A stretch of DNA of 64,000 nt from DASWZN01 sp036404435 (GCA_036404435.1 DASWZN010000039.1:186001-250000); one strand, 5' to 3'; counted from the first letter of the stretch, positions 41,970 through 51,129 are shown. Notes: generated by a model not told the origin, from the sequence alone. Translations and numbers: made by a program.

Positions 41970-44153
41970 ATGCGTATAACAGGGGTACCTCGCTCGGTTC
42001 GCACGGCATTCCGGCTGGTGCTGGCGCTCACGGTGGTGGTGGGGTCGGCGCTGCTTTTCAGCAGTTCGAGCTTCCCGGTTTACAACGCATCGGTGAAGGC
42101 GCACTACGCCGACGCCGCGACGATCGACTTCGTTCGCCCCGGTCTGGTGGTCAATATCGAATCGGCGAACATCGCCAGCGACGGCACGATCACAGTCAAG
42201 TTCACGCTGGCCGATCCCATGACGCTGCCGCTCGACATAGCTGGCATTACGACCCCGGGCCCGATCTCGACCAAGTTCGTGATCGGCACGATTCCACAGG
42301 GCCAGACGCAGTACATTTCGTACCTCTCGAAGGTCGTGACGGCATCGAGCGGCGCGCAGGCCACCCAGGCGACATCCGACTCGGGCGGAACCTACCAGCA
42401 GGTGGGCGACGGGGAATACGTCTACACGTTCGGGCACAAGATTCCGATGCCGCAGAGCGCGCTCCGCCCGGGGCGCGGCCGGGCCTCAATCATGCCGGTT
42501 GAAGCCGTCCGAGGGCGGGCCCTCGCCGGAAGGGCGGTTGAAAGCGACGCCGTAAAACCGGAAGCGGCCCCCGCGGCCGCATCCTTCGACCCGCACGCCA
42601 CCCACACTATCGGCATGTGGGCGGCACGCGACTTGAGCTCGTTCAACCTGACCTCGATCATCGACCAGGCCTCGACCGTCTACAGTTGGGTCCCGGACGG
42701 CAGCGCCGTGGTGACCACGCGCGATTTGATCCGCACCGCGACCTGCGACAAGTGCCACGATCCCTTACAGGCGCACGACGAGCGGAGGGGGATCGGATTG
42801 TGCGTGATCTGTCACAATCCGGGGACCACCGACCCCAACACGGGGAACACGCTCGACATGAAGGTGTTCATCCACAAGATTCACATGGGCTCGCAATTGC
42901 CGAGCGTGGTGGCAGGCACGCCGTATCAGATTATCGGCTACCAGAATTCGGTGAACGACTTCTCGACGGTCGTCTTCCCGGCCGATCCGAGGAACTGCAC
43001 CTTCTGCCATGACCAGAACAGCGGCGCGGCGCAGGCCACGGCGTTCCTGAAGCCCAGCCGGGCCGCATGCGGCGCCTGCCACGACGACGTGAACTTCGTG
43101 ACCGGCCAGAACCACGTCAACCTTCCAGAAATCGACGACAGCCAGTGCGCGGACTGCCACATCCCACAGGGAGAGCTGGAGTTCGACGCTTCGATCCTGG
43201 GCGCGCACACGATCCCGACGTTCTCGAAGACCCTGGGCGGGTTCGTGTTTAACATCGTGAGCGTCACCAACACGGCGGCGGGGCAGAACCCGACGGTCAC
43301 CTTCACGGTGAGAAATACTGCAGGCGCGGGCATCGCGATCGCGAGCGACTCGGTGTCGCTGGTAATGGCCGGCCCCACCACCGACTATCCCAGCTCCGTT
43401 TCGGAAAGCGTGAGCAAGGCCACGGGGACGGCAGACGGCACCTATACCTGGACCATGAAGAACGCGATTCCGGCGACTGCCACTGGGACGTACTCGATCG
43501 GCATCGAGGGATACCAGAACACCACGCTGATGCCGGGAACCGTAGTGGCGCAGACGATCCGCGAAGACGGGATCAACAAGGTTTATAACTTCTCGGTGGA
43601 CGGCTCGCCGGTTCAGCCGCGGCGGCAGGTGGTCAACATCGCCAACTGCAACACTTGCCACTCCTTCCTCAGCCTGCACGGGGGCCTGCGGAACCAGATC
43701 GAACAGTGCGTGCTGTGCCACAACCCGAACCAGACCGATGCGGGCACTCGTCCGGCCGCCCAGCAGCCGGCCCATACGGTGGATTTCGCTCACATGATCC
43801 ACCGAATTCATACCGGCAACACCAGCACGGATGAGTACACGATTTACGGCTACGGCGGCTCGGTTAACGACTTCACGAAGATCCGGTTCCCGGGCGACAC
43901 GAGGAACTGCGCCGAGTGCCACGTCAACGGCTCCGAACAGCTTCCGCTGCGCGCGGGACTCCTGAACGTGTCGGATCCGCGCGGGGTCCTGAATCCCATG
44001 GGCCCGACGACCGGAGCCTGCACGGGTTGCCACACGGACATTGCGACGGCATCGCATGCGCTTTCGAACACGACCCAGCAACTTGGCGAGGCCTGCGCGG
44101 TTTGCCATGGCACGGGGGATGACTTCGCGGTGTCGCTGGTGCACGCGCGGTAG
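41970..44153 (+). CDS. OmcA/MtrC-type decaheme c-type cytochrome
   Basis: A 727-residue exported cytochrome with exactly ten CxxCH motifs in two groups of five: CDKCH, CVICH, CTFCH, CGACH, CADCH (residues 259-396) and CNTCH, CVLCH, CAECH, CTGCH, CAVCH (559-713), separated by beta-sandwich domains. This is the pentaheme-beta-pentaheme plan of the outer-surface OmcA/MtrC reductases that pass electrons to minerals or other external acceptors. The signal segment (LVLALTVVVGSALLF) is not followed by a lipobox Cys, unlike the lipoproteins of Shewanella. The ATG at 41970 is used. It is followed by MtrA- and MtrB-like genes, forming a conduit operon. Confidence 0.92.
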   Translation: MRITGVPRSVRTAFRLVLALTVVVGSALLFSSSSFPVYNASVKAHYADAATIDFVRPGLVVNIESANIASDGTITVKFTLADPMTLPLDIAGITTPGPISTKFVIGTIPQGQTQYISYLSKVVTASSGAQATQATSDSGGTYQQVGDGEYVYTFGHKIPMPQSALRPGRGRASIMPVEAVRGRALAGRAVESDAVKPEAAPAAASFDPHATHTIGMWAARDLSSFNLTSIIDQASTVYSWVPDGSAVVTTRDLIRTATCDKCHDPLQAHDERRGIGLCVICHNPGTTDPNTGNTLDMKVFIHKIHMGSQLPSVVAGTPYQIIGYQNSVNDFSTVVFPADPRNCTFCHDQNSGAAQATAFLKPSRAACGACHDDVNFVTGQNHVNLPEIDDSQCADCHIPQGELEFDASILGAHTIPTFSKTLGGFVFNIVSVTNTAAGQNPTVTFTVRNTAGAGIAIASDSVSLVMAGPTTDYPSSVSESVSKATGTADGTYTWTMKNAIPATATGTYSIGIEGYQNTTLMPGTVVAQTIREDGINKVYNFSVDGSPVQPRRQVVNIANCNTCHSFLSLHGGLRNQIEQCVLCHNPNQTDAGTRPAAQQPAHTVDFAHMIHRIHTGNTSTDEYTIYGYGGSVNDFTKIRFPGDTRNCAECHVNGSEQLPLRAGLLNVSDPRGVLNPMGPTTGACTGCHTDIATASHALSNTTQQLGEACAVCHGTGDDFAVSLVHAR

Positions 44154-44205
44154 GGGGGCGGGTCCGGTCCCTCACGGTCGCGGTTCGGTGCTATACACTA
44201 AGACT

Positions 44206-45111
44206 GTGTTTACTCAGGGGCGGGACCTCATCTTCGCGGTTGCGGCGGCCTTCTTTCTGACCGCTTCGTTCGGCTCAGCCCAGGACAAGCCAGCCGGCTA
44301 CGTGGGCTCGGATACCTGTCAAACTTGCCACGACGATCTTTCCAAAGCGTTCGAGCGGAATCCGCATCATCTGGTTGAAACTCAGACCTCGCGGGGCTGG
44401 AAAGGCATGGCTTGCGAGTCGTGCCACGGGCCGGGCGCGAAACATGCGGAGACCACCTCGACCGACGACATCCTCAACCCCTCCAAGCTGGCTGCCGCCA
44501 AGACGGACGAGATCTGCCTGAAGTGCCACCTGAACCAGCCCACGCACGTGGGCCGCATCCAGGGCAGCCACATGAAGAACCAGGTGTCGTGCACGTCCTG
44601 CCATGCGGTCCACAAAGGGGCGCAGACCCTGCGGCCGACGCGGGCGGCGGCGATCAACGAGAAATGCGCCGGTTGCCACAAGTCGGAATGGGCGAAGTTC
44701 CAGAAACCCTACAAGCACCGGCTGCCGGAAGGCGCCATGTCGTGCGTGGACTGCCACAACCCGCACGGCAGCATCCTGCCCTACCAAATTCGGACGGTGA
44801 CGGCGGACGAGCCGTCGTGTTTCCGCTGCCACAGCGACAAGCGCGGACCGTTTGTCTTCGAGCACCCGCCGATGAAGACGGATGGATGCATGGCCTGCCA
44901 TGAGCCCCACGGCTCGGCCAACCCGCGCATGCTGACCCGGCACGAGGTGCGGCTGGTGTGCCTGGAATGCCACGCCAACATCGGCGTACAGAAGACCGTC
45001 GGCGGAGTGCCTCCGGCATTCCACAATCTGAGCACGGCTCAGTTCCAGAACTGCAACGTCTGCCACACCAAGATCCACGGATCGTACGTGGACGCGGCAC
45101 TGGAGCGATAG
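44206..45111 (+). CDS. MtrA/DmsE-type decaheme c-type cytochrome
   Basis: A 301-residue exported cytochrome with ten CxxCH motifs: CQTCH, CESCH, CLKCH, CTSCH, CAGCH, CVDCH, CFRCH, CMACH, CLECH and CNVCH. The even spacing, size and repeats such as SCVDCHNPHGS fit the MtrA/DmsE family, which sits inside the outer-membrane barrel and carries electrons across it. The GTG start at 44206 precedes the signal segment LIFAVAAAFFLTASFGSAQ. The barrel gene begins two bases after its stop. Placed between the MtrC-like and MtrB-like genes, it completes a porin-cytochrome complex. Confidence 0.92.
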   Translation: MFTQGRDLIFAVAAAFFLTASFGSAQDKPAGYVGSDTCQTCHDDLSKAFERNPHHLVETQTSRGWKGMACESCHGPGAKHAETTSTDDILNPSKLAAAKTDEICLKCHLNQPTHVGRIQGSHMKNQVSCTSCHAVHKGAQTLRPTRAAAINEKCAGCHKSEWAKFQKPYKHRLPEGAMSCVDCHNPHGSILPYQIRTVTADEPSCFRCHSDKRGPFVFEHPPMKTDGCMACHEPHGSANPRMLTRHEVRLVCLECHANIGVQKTVGGVPPAFHNLSTAQFQNCNVCHTKIHGSYVDAALER

Positions 45112-45113
45112 TC

Positions 45114-47147
45114 ATGAGAACCATACTGCTTCTCGCTTTTGCGCTACCGCTTCTGGCCCAGGAGCCTCCGGCGGCAACGCCGACTCCGACGCCAACGCCG
45201 ACACCCGAGGCGGCTCCGGCCGCAACGCCGGCGCCGGCACCCGCCGACAACTGGCTCACCGGCACGCTGGACGTCGGCTGGCGCTTCACCACCGGCGTCG
45301 CAGGGGACTACGACACGTATCGCAGCGTGGTCAACCTACGCAGCGGGCCCAGGCTGTTCGGCGGCAACTTCACGATCCAGCCGGCGAAGAACCGGTGGGT
45401 GGATCGGATCGACGTCTCGGTGAATTCGTGGGGCGGCGATCCGTACAACACGGCGCGCGTGGATGCCCGGAAGGAGGGCCTGTACGAGTTCACCTTCGAT
45501 TACCGGAACATCGCGTACTTCAACTTCCTGCCGTCGTTTGCCAACCCGGGAACCGTGAACAATGCCCTGCCCTTCCTCGACCAGTACGGGTTCGACATCA
45601 CGCGGCGAACGAGCGACTTCCGGCTGGACCTGTTTCCCGGGCACCGGATTATCCCCTATGTCGCCTTCAGCCGCAACGGCGGGCGCGGCGACGGGACGAT
45701 CGACTTCACGGTGCAGTCGAACGAGTACACGGTGCCGACCAACTACAGCGACTACACGAACGAGTACCGTGCCGGCGTGCGGTTGGAGTTCAACCGCTGG
45801 CACCTGACGCTCGAGCAGGGAGGGTACACGTCCGAGAACAATCAGGCGCTTCAGAGCAACAGCCCGGTGCCCAACCCGGGGAATGTGCTGACGCCGATTC
45901 TGGGCCAGCAGTTGTTCCTGACCAGCGGCGCCGAAACCTATGCCGTGCGAGGCGACGGGCTCTTCAGCCGGGCGCTGTTCACCGCCAACCCGGTCCCGTG
46001 GGCGGACATTTCGGCGCAGTTCCTCTACAGCCAGCTGCACATGACGGCGAACTTCGCGCAGGCCAACCTGGGCAACTTCATCGACCTCTCCATTCCGGCG
46101 TTCTTCAGCTCGGAGTCGAGCGTAATCGACGCGCTGGCCAAGCAGCCGCATCCGGCGGGCAGCGCCTCGATCGAGCTCAAACCGTGGCACGGCAAGCTGC
46201 GGATTCTGGAATCGTGGATGACGGACCAGTTGCACGACGCCGGGTCGGCGCTGCTGATGGACCAGTTGCTCCTCAGCGGGCAGGGCGCCAGCGGAGGCAC
46301 CCAGGTGACCCTGAGCGCCTTGGACATCGAGCGGTTCGTGGCGACCTACAACCAGCAGGAGACCGACCTGCTGTTCGACGTCACGCCGATGCTGACGCTG
46401 CGGGGCGGATACCGCTACGTTTGGGGAAGCGCGCTGGAGCCGGCTTCGATTACGGTGGAGGGCTCGACCGGCGCTTCGACCGAGAGCGGCACGCTGCGCC
46501 GCAGCGTGGGAATCGGTGGGGTGACCTTCCGGACGAAGGCGCGGTTCCGGGCGACCATCGACTTCGAGGGCTCGCCGGGAGACCGCAGCTACTTCCTGAC
46601 CAGCCTCAACGATTATCAGCGGGGGCGGGCCATGGCCCGCTACACGCCGATGGACGGCCTGGAGCTCACGGGGCAGTTCAGCGTGCTCGACAACCACAAC
46701 CCGGGCCTGGCAACCGGCTATAGCTTGCTGAGCCGCGACAATACGCTGGGCGTCTCCTGGAGCCCGGAAAGGTGGAAAGGCTTCGGGCTGGGCGGGGACT
46801 ACACACGCAGCACCATTCGCTCGAACATCTCCTACATCGTTCCGAACGACTTCGCGACCGCGATTTCGGACTACCGCGAGAATGCGCACACGGGGACGCT
46901 GCTGGCGGACATACCGGCGCCGCACTGGAAGATCGCTCCGAAGGTGTCGTTTGGCGGGTCGCTGTTTCGCTCCTCAGGCAGCCGGCCGACGAACTACTAC
47001 CAGCCGGTGGGGCGGGTGGCGTTCCCGATCGGCGAGCACGCGCAGTTCTATGGCGAGTGGCGGTGGTACTCGCTGAGTCAGCCGTTCTATATGTACGAGG
47101 GGTTCCAGACGCACCAGGTGGTCACGGGGATACGGTGGACGATGTAG
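45114..47147 (+). CDS. MtrB/DmsF-like outer-membrane beta-barrel of the electron conduit
   Basis: A 677-residue barrel protein. After the signal (RTILLLAFALPLLA) comes a Pro/Thr/Ala linker (TPTPTPTPTPEAAPAATPAP), then alternating beta strands to the C-terminal GIRWTM with strand patterns such as YEFTFDYRNIAYFNFLPSF and RAGVRLEFNRWHLTLEQGGY. Length and position next to an MtrA-type cytochrome match the MtrB/DmsF/PioB porins that hold it. I see no cysteine at all, so the N-terminal CxxC motif of Shewanella MtrB is absent. Its end overlaps the convergent thioredoxin-like gene by 26 bases. Confidence 0.85.
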   Translation: MRTILLLAFALPLLAQEPPAATPTPTPTPTPEAAPAATPAPAPADNWLTGTLDVGWRFTTGVAGDYDTYRSVVNLRSGPRLFGGNFTIQPAKNRWVDRIDVSVNSWGGDPYNTARVDARKEGLYEFTFDYRNIAYFNFLPSFANPGTVNNALPFLDQYGFDITRRTSDFRLDLFPGHRIIPYVAFSRNGGRGDGTIDFTVQSNEYTVPTNYSDYTNEYRAGVRLEFNRWHLTLEQGGYTSENNQALQSNSPVPNPGNVLTPILGQQLFLTSGAETYAVRGDGLFSRALFTANPVPWADISAQFLYSQLHMTANFAQANLGNFIDLSIPAFFSSESSVIDALAKQPHPAGSASIELKPWHGKLRILESWMTDQLHDAGSALLMDQLLLSGQGASGGTQVTLSALDIERFVATYNQQETDLLFDVTPMLTLRGGYRYVWGSALEPASITVEGSTGASTESGTLRRSVGIGGVTFRTKARFRATIDFEGSPGDRSYFLTSLNDYQRGRAMARYTPMDGLELTGQFSVLDNHNPGLATGYSLLSRDNTLGVSWSPERWKGFGLGGDYTRSTIRSNISYIVPNDFATAISDYRENAHTGTLLADIPAPHWKIAPKVSFGGSLFRSSGSRPTNYYQPVGRVAFPIGEHAQFYGEWRWYSLSQPFYMYEGFQTHQVVTGIRWTM

Positions 47148-48201
47148 GGGGGGATGCCTTCGCGGGCGATTCCACTGGCTGCAATTCACGCGCGCGCGCG
47201 AGGAGTTTCTTGAGCTTACCCTCGATGGAGGCGTCTCCGATGTGCTCTTCCTGGAGAACGCCGTCCGCGTCGATGGTGAAGGTGTGGGGAATGGCGGCCA
47301 CGCCGAACATCGTCGCCATGGAGCCGGCAAAGCCGCCGTCTCGATACTGCGGCCAGGTCATTTCGTTTTTCGCGACGAACTCTTTCCACTTCTGCTCGTC
47401 CGAATCGAGGCTCACGCTGAGGATCACCAGCGGCTGCCCCTGGAATTTCCGGGCGACATCGCGAATATGCGGCAGGGCCTCACGGCAGGGTCCGCACCAG
47501 GTGGCCCAAAAATCGAGCAGGACCACCTTGCCCCGCAAATCGTCCATCGAGATCCGCTTTCCATCGGCGGTGGTGACGGCAAAAGGCGGAGCCATCCTGG
47601 CGCGCGCGAGTTCGGGACGGTCGACATACCGCAGCACGCGCTGGCGTTCGGGATCGTCTCCGGGCTTCATCTTCAGATACTGTTCGAAGCGGGCTTTGGC
47701 CGCTTCGTCCCGCCCGAGGTTCGCGAGCGCGATTCCATCCAAGAGGAGCGCGGCGGGGAAGCTGGGGTAGGCGGCCAGCGCTTTGGCGGCCTCGTCGTGG
47801 GCGCGGTCGAGAATCTCGTCTTTGTGCTTTTGCCGTCCTTCAGCCAACAGCACCTCGGCAAATTGATAGTGCGCCAGGGCAGTATCCTTTTCGAGTTTCG
47901 CCTCGGCTACCATCTCCTCTGCGGCGAGTTCGGCGGCCTTCCAGTCGCCGACTTCACAACCGAACTTGATGATCTGCTTCTGGCAGGCAAGACAATGCCC
48001 GCCGTCCTGCTTGTCCGCTTTCTTGAAGTTCTCCAGAGCCCAGCCCTTCTGTCCTTCGTTCAAACAGTGAAAGGCTTCCTTATAGGTTTTCTGGGCCTTA
48101 TCGCTGGCCGGTCCGTCCTTCGTTTCCTGGGCGGACATGGGCGTCACAGCGGAAGCAAGGACCAGAGCGATGAAAGCCACGTGGAATTTCCGTCTTGTCA
48201 T
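47122..48201 (-). CDS. exported TlpA-like thioredoxin with helical repeat domain
   Basis: A 359-residue exported protein. The signal is RRKFHVAFIALVLASAVTPMSAQ. Residues 25-200 form TPR-like helices (AFHCLNEGQKGWALENFKKA) with an extra cysteine cluster HCLACQ and KFGCEVGD; residues 205-340 form a TlpA/ResA-type thioredoxin domain with FWATWCGPCREALPHI. ResA-like proteins keep apocytochrome CxxCH cysteines reduced before heme attachment, so a role in maturing the neighbouring multiheme cytochromes is attractive, but only position supports it. The start at 48201 is taken as the Met directly before RRKF. Confidence 0.85.
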   Translation of the reverse strand: MTRRKFHVAFIALVLASAVTPMSAQETKDGPASDKAQKTYKEAFHCLNEGQKGWALENFKKADKQDGGHCLACQKQIIKFGCEVGDWKAAELAAEEMVAEAKLEKDTALAHYQFAEVLLAEGRQKHKDEILDRAHDEAAKALAAYPSFPAALLLDGIALANLGRDEAAKARFEQYLKMKPGDDPERQRVLRYVDRPELARARMAPPFAVTTADGKRISMDDLRGKVVLLDFWATWCGPCREALPHIRDVARKFQGQPLVILSVSLDSDEQKWKEFVAKNEMTWPQYRDGGFAGSMATMFGVAAIPHTFTIDADGVLQEEHIGDASIEGKLKKLLARARELQPVESPAKASPPTSSTVSP

Positions 48202-48352
48202 CCTAGCCAGCACCGATTATATATCCAACCGCATCCATTGGAGCCGTTTGTCTGCTTTGGTTGCGGCCATACCGCTCTCATGGGAAGCTCGGGCTAAAGT
48301 TCCGGCGGATCGGGCCGATGCGAATATAGGGGCCAGCCGGCTCCACAACTGA

Positions 48353-48937
48353 ATGGCCTGCAAACTGCCTCCCTTGATCCTGCATCCGTTTGCGGACGCT
48401 AACGGGCCGGGAAAGCTCGTGGATGCCTCTCGCGCGAGCCTGATGATTCATGGCCTGCTCCCGGCCGATGCCGACGCACGGCTGGAGGAGCGGCTGCTGG
48501 TGGGACGCTATTGCGAGATCTCGATGTTGTTCTACCTGGGCAAGGACCTGCTTCGGTGGGTGATGCAGTGCATGGACTTCGCCGAGCGGAACGAGGAGCT
48601 GCGGCAGAGCGGGGTGCGGCCGGAGAGCTTCGTCGTGCTGCTGGTCGAGGACACCCCGCCGGAAGTTCGCGAGAAGCTGCGGGCCTGGGGCGTTCACGAG
48701 TACAACTCGATCTTCGCCCGCGCCCTGGGGCTGCACGCGATCTTCGAATCCCTGCCCTTGCGCGACGCACTGGCGCCCGACTTCATGCGCCATTATCATC
48801 ACTTCGCCGACGGCCTGTTCGCGTGCCGCCAGCAACTGTTCCGCTTCCCGCGGATCCCGGCGCAAAGTTTCGCCTTTCAACTCTACGCCTCGGGCGAGTA
48901 CGCGCGCATGTTGGAGCAGGAGTGGGGCACGGCCTGA
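48353..48937 (+). CDS. conserved-looking protein of unknown function
   Basis: A 194-residue soluble protein, not recognised. It has mixed alpha/beta composition with a repeated use of aromatic and acidic residues (RYCEISMLFYLGKDLLRWVMQ, EYNSIFARALGLHAIFESLPLRDALAPDFMRHYHHFADGLF) and a histidine-rich turn RHYHHF. No signal peptide or membrane segment. Codon use looks like its neighbours. It is followed by a palindromic repeat and the lactate-racemase-like gene. Confidence 0.65.
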   Translation: MACKLPPLILHPFADANGPGKLVDASRASLMIHGLLPADADARLEERLLVGRYCEISMLFYLGKDLLRWVMQCMDFAERNEELRQSGVRPESFVVLLVEDTPPEVREKLRAWGVHEYNSIFARALGLHAIFESLPLRDALAPDFMRHYHHFADGLFACRQQLFRFPRIPAQSFAFQLYASGEYARMLEQEWGTA

Positions 48938-48943
48938 GGGCAC

Positions 48944-49019
48944 GTGGCGCGGGCTCGCCAGGCTGGCGACGGCCAAGCGTCGAGACGAGTCTCGACGCGG
49001 CACGCTGAGCGTGCGCCAC
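48944..49019. repeat. palindromic intergenic element, family B (variant)
   Basis: Starts GTGGCGC (48944) and ends GTGCGCCAC (49019). Inside are TCGCCAG/CTGGCGA, a perfect GCGTCGAGAC/GTCTCGACGC hairpin and GCACGC/GCGTGC. The left outer arm is degenerate compared with the copy at 8084. It lies seven bases after the stop of the unknown 194-residue protein, again directly at a gene end. Confidence 0.75.
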
Positions 49020-49044
49020 ATTCAAGGCGCGGTAAAATCGAACC

Positions 49045-50334
49045 ATGCCGTTCTCCAAGATGCTGCTGGTCCGCCAGAACTTTCCCGATCGCCATGTCGG
49101 GGACATTCCGGGCACCGTCCGGCGTGAGTTGCACGAGGCTGGCTTCGCGGGCAGGTTGAAGCCGGGCGCGCGGGTGGCCATCGGCGCCGGCAGCCGCGGC
49201 ATCGCGAACATCGCCCAGATCGTCCGCGCCGTGGTCGATTACTGGAAGGACGCGGGCATGCTGCCATTCATCTTCCCCGCCATGGGGAGCCACGGCGCCG
49301 CCACGGCGGAAGGCCAGGCGGACGTGTTGGCGCACTACGGCATCCACGAGGCCGGGATGGGCTGCCCGGTCGTGAGCTCGATCGAGGTGGTCCCGCTGGG
49401 GCGAACGCCGGAAGGCATCGAGACCTTCATGGACCGGAACGCTTTCGAGAGCGATGGGGTGATGCTGGTGGGCCGCGTGAAGTGGCACACGGACTTCTCG
49501 GGCAAGATCGAGAGCGGCCTTTACAAGATGATGGCGATCGGCCTGGGCAAGCTGGCGGGCGCGCAGCGATACCATACCCACGCATACCGCATGGGTCTGG
49601 AGCAGGTGATCCGCAGCGTGGGGCGGCAGGTGCTGACCTCGGGGAAGATTCTGGGGGGGCTGGCCATTCTGGAGGATGCCAACCACAACACGGCCAAACT
49701 CGAAGCGGTACCGGTCGAGAACATGGAGCGGCGCGAAGAGGAGCTACAGGCGCTGGCGAAGTCCTGGATGGGGCGGATTCCGGCGAGGGAGCTCGACATC
49801 CTGATCGTGGATGAGATCGGGAAGAACATCAGCGGCGCGGGGATGGACACCAAGGTGATCAACCGGTCGATCCAGTGCCACTACAATCCCTGGCCGGAGC
49901 TGGCGCGCATCGAACGGATCTTCGCGCGGGACTTGAGCGCCCTGACGTACAACAATGGCGTGGGGCTGGGCATGGCCGATGTGGTCACGGACCGCCTGGT
50001 CAGCCGCGTCGATTGGCAGGCCACGCACATCAACTCGCTGACCGCCTCGACTCCCATGGCGATTCGCACGCCGATTCACTTCGCGACGGACCGGGAGTGC
50101 CTGGAGCGAATTGCGGCGACGGTGGGCCGCTTCGACCCGGCGGAGGTCACGATCGCGTGGATCCGGAACACGATGGAGCTGGGCTCGATCGCGTTCAGCG
50201 AGAACCTGTGGCCGGAGCTGAAGCAGAACCCGGCGTTGGAAAAAATGGGCGAGCCGCGTCCGCTGGAGTTCGACCAGGAAGGCAACCTGGTCAGTTGGGT
50301 GCTCCAGCCCACAGAACCCGCCCCCATCCACTAA
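49045..50334 (+). CDS. lactate racemase-like (LarA/DUF2088) family protein
   Basis: A 429-residue protein of LarA size. The N-terminal part has RVAIGAGSRGIANIAQIVRAV and FIFPAMGSHGAATAEGQADVL; the middle has KWHTDFSGKIESGLYKMMAIGLGK and RYHTHAYRMG, where His and Lys residues could correspond to the substrate and nickel-pincer residues of LarA. The exact ligands cannot be aligned by eye, so racemase activity is unproven and the substrate may be another hydroxy acid. No larB, larC or larE is nearby. The ATG at 49045 is used. Confidence 0.75.
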   Translation: MPFSKMLLVRQNFPDRHVGDIPGTVRRELHEAGFAGRLKPGARVAIGAGSRGIANIAQIVRAVVDYWKDAGMLPFIFPAMGSHGAATAEGQADVLAHYGIHEAGMGCPVVSSIEVVPLGRTPEGIETFMDRNAFESDGVMLVGRVKWHTDFSGKIESGLYKMMAIGLGKLAGAQRYHTHAYRMGLEQVIRSVGRQVLTSGKILGGLAILEDANHNTAKLEAVPVENMERREEELQALAKSWMGRIPARELDILIVDEIGKNISGAGMDTKVINRSIQCHYNPWPELARIERIFARDLSALTYNNGVGLGMADVVTDRLVSRVDWQATHINSLTASTPMAIRTPIHFATDRECLERIAATVGRFDPAEVTIAWIRNTMELGSIAFSENLWPELKQNPALEKMGEPRPLEFDQEGNLVSWVLQPTEPAPIH

Positions 50335-50379
50335 GTGGAAAGGAGCCCGCACCCGCGACGGGCGCCCGGCTCGCCGGCC

Positions 50380-50556
50380 CTACGACGCCGCATTGGCCAG
50401 CAGCGACTGAATCTTGCTGAAGACCGTGCTGATGCTGCTCGAAACGTTCGGCATGAGCGCGCCAGCGGCCACAGCCACGAACCCGGCCATCAATGCATAC
50501 TCGATCAGATCTTGGGCCTGGTCGTCCCTATAGAACGTCGATAACAGTTGTTTCAT
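50380..50556 (-). CDS. flp: Flp-type pilin, copy 1
   Basis: A 58-residue type IVb pilin that assembles into Flp/Tad adhesion pili. It begins MKQLLSTFYRDDQAQ, then the processing site and hydrophobic helix DLIEYALMAGFVAVAAGAL, and ends SKIQSLLANAAS. The Glu-Tyr pair is at the usual positions 5-6 after the predicted cut, with Ala before the cut instead of Gly. GGAGAG precedes the ATG. It is a tandem duplicate of the gene at 50801. No tad assembly genes are in the window. Confidence 0.9.
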   Translation of the reverse strand: MKQLLSTFYRDDQAQDLIEYALMAGFVAVAAGALMPNVSSSISTVFSKIQSLLANAAS

Positions 50557-50800
50557 GCGCTCTCCTTCTCGCGCCCAGCGGTGGCCTGACGTTCTGACAG
50601 TAACAGTGCCGGGTCGAAAGGAGAATCGGCAAGAACGCTTAGAATGGCGAAGGAAAACAACTCAAAGGAACGCGAGTACGGGTGGTGAAAAGGGGATTAG
50701 CCGGACGGAAGAATGGGCGAGTTGCGAGCTCGCACAGCTCGCCCCGAGCGTGAGTGAACAGGCGTCCGTCCCCGGCGAGCGGCGGGCGCCCGGTTGTCCC

Positions 50801-50977
50801 CTAGCTGGCTGCGTTGGCCAGCAGGGATTGGATTTCGCTGAAGACCGTGCTGATGCTGCTCGACACATTCGGCATCAGCGCCCCGGCGGCCACAGCCACG
50901 AAGCCGGCCATCAGTGCATACTCGATGAGGTCTTGGCCCTGGTCGCCTTTCCAAAACGCCGATAGCAGTTGTTTCAT
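50801..50977 (-). CDS. flp: Flp-type pilin, copy 2
   Basis: A 58-residue pilin nearly identical to copy 1, starting MKQLLSAFWKGDQGQ with the canonical Gly before the predicted prepilin cleavage and the same hydrophobic helix DLIEYALMAGFVAVAAGAL. The two proteins differ at only six positions, while third codon positions differ widely, so the duplication is old but the protein is under strong constraint. It has its own GGAGAG ribosome site and upstream region, so both copies could be expressed alone. Confidence 0.9.
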   Translation of the reverse strand: MKQLLSAFWKGDQGQDLIEYALMAGFVAVAAGALMPNVSSSISTVFSEIQSLLANAAS

Positions 50978-51129
50978 CCGCTCTCCTTCTCGCGCCCAGC
51001 AGTGGCCTGACGTTACAAACCTAACAGCCCCTGGGCGTCAGGAGAATCGGGGAAAAGGCTTAGAGCGGCGAGTAAGATGGCTGTGGGCGCGCGTGCGTGC
51101 GGAGGCCCAGTACTGTGCGGCGCGCTCTG

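Larger units (their letters stand above)
50380..51072. repeat. tandem duplication of pilin gene plus upstream region
   Basis: Unit 1 (50380 to about 50650) and unit 2 (50801 to about 51072) share the whole pilin gene and about 95 bp of upstream sequence, including CTCTCCTTCTCGCGCCCAGC and GGAGAATCGG. The 150 bp between the units (50651-50800) shows no gene. The conserved upstream part probably holds the promoter. Confidence 0.8.
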
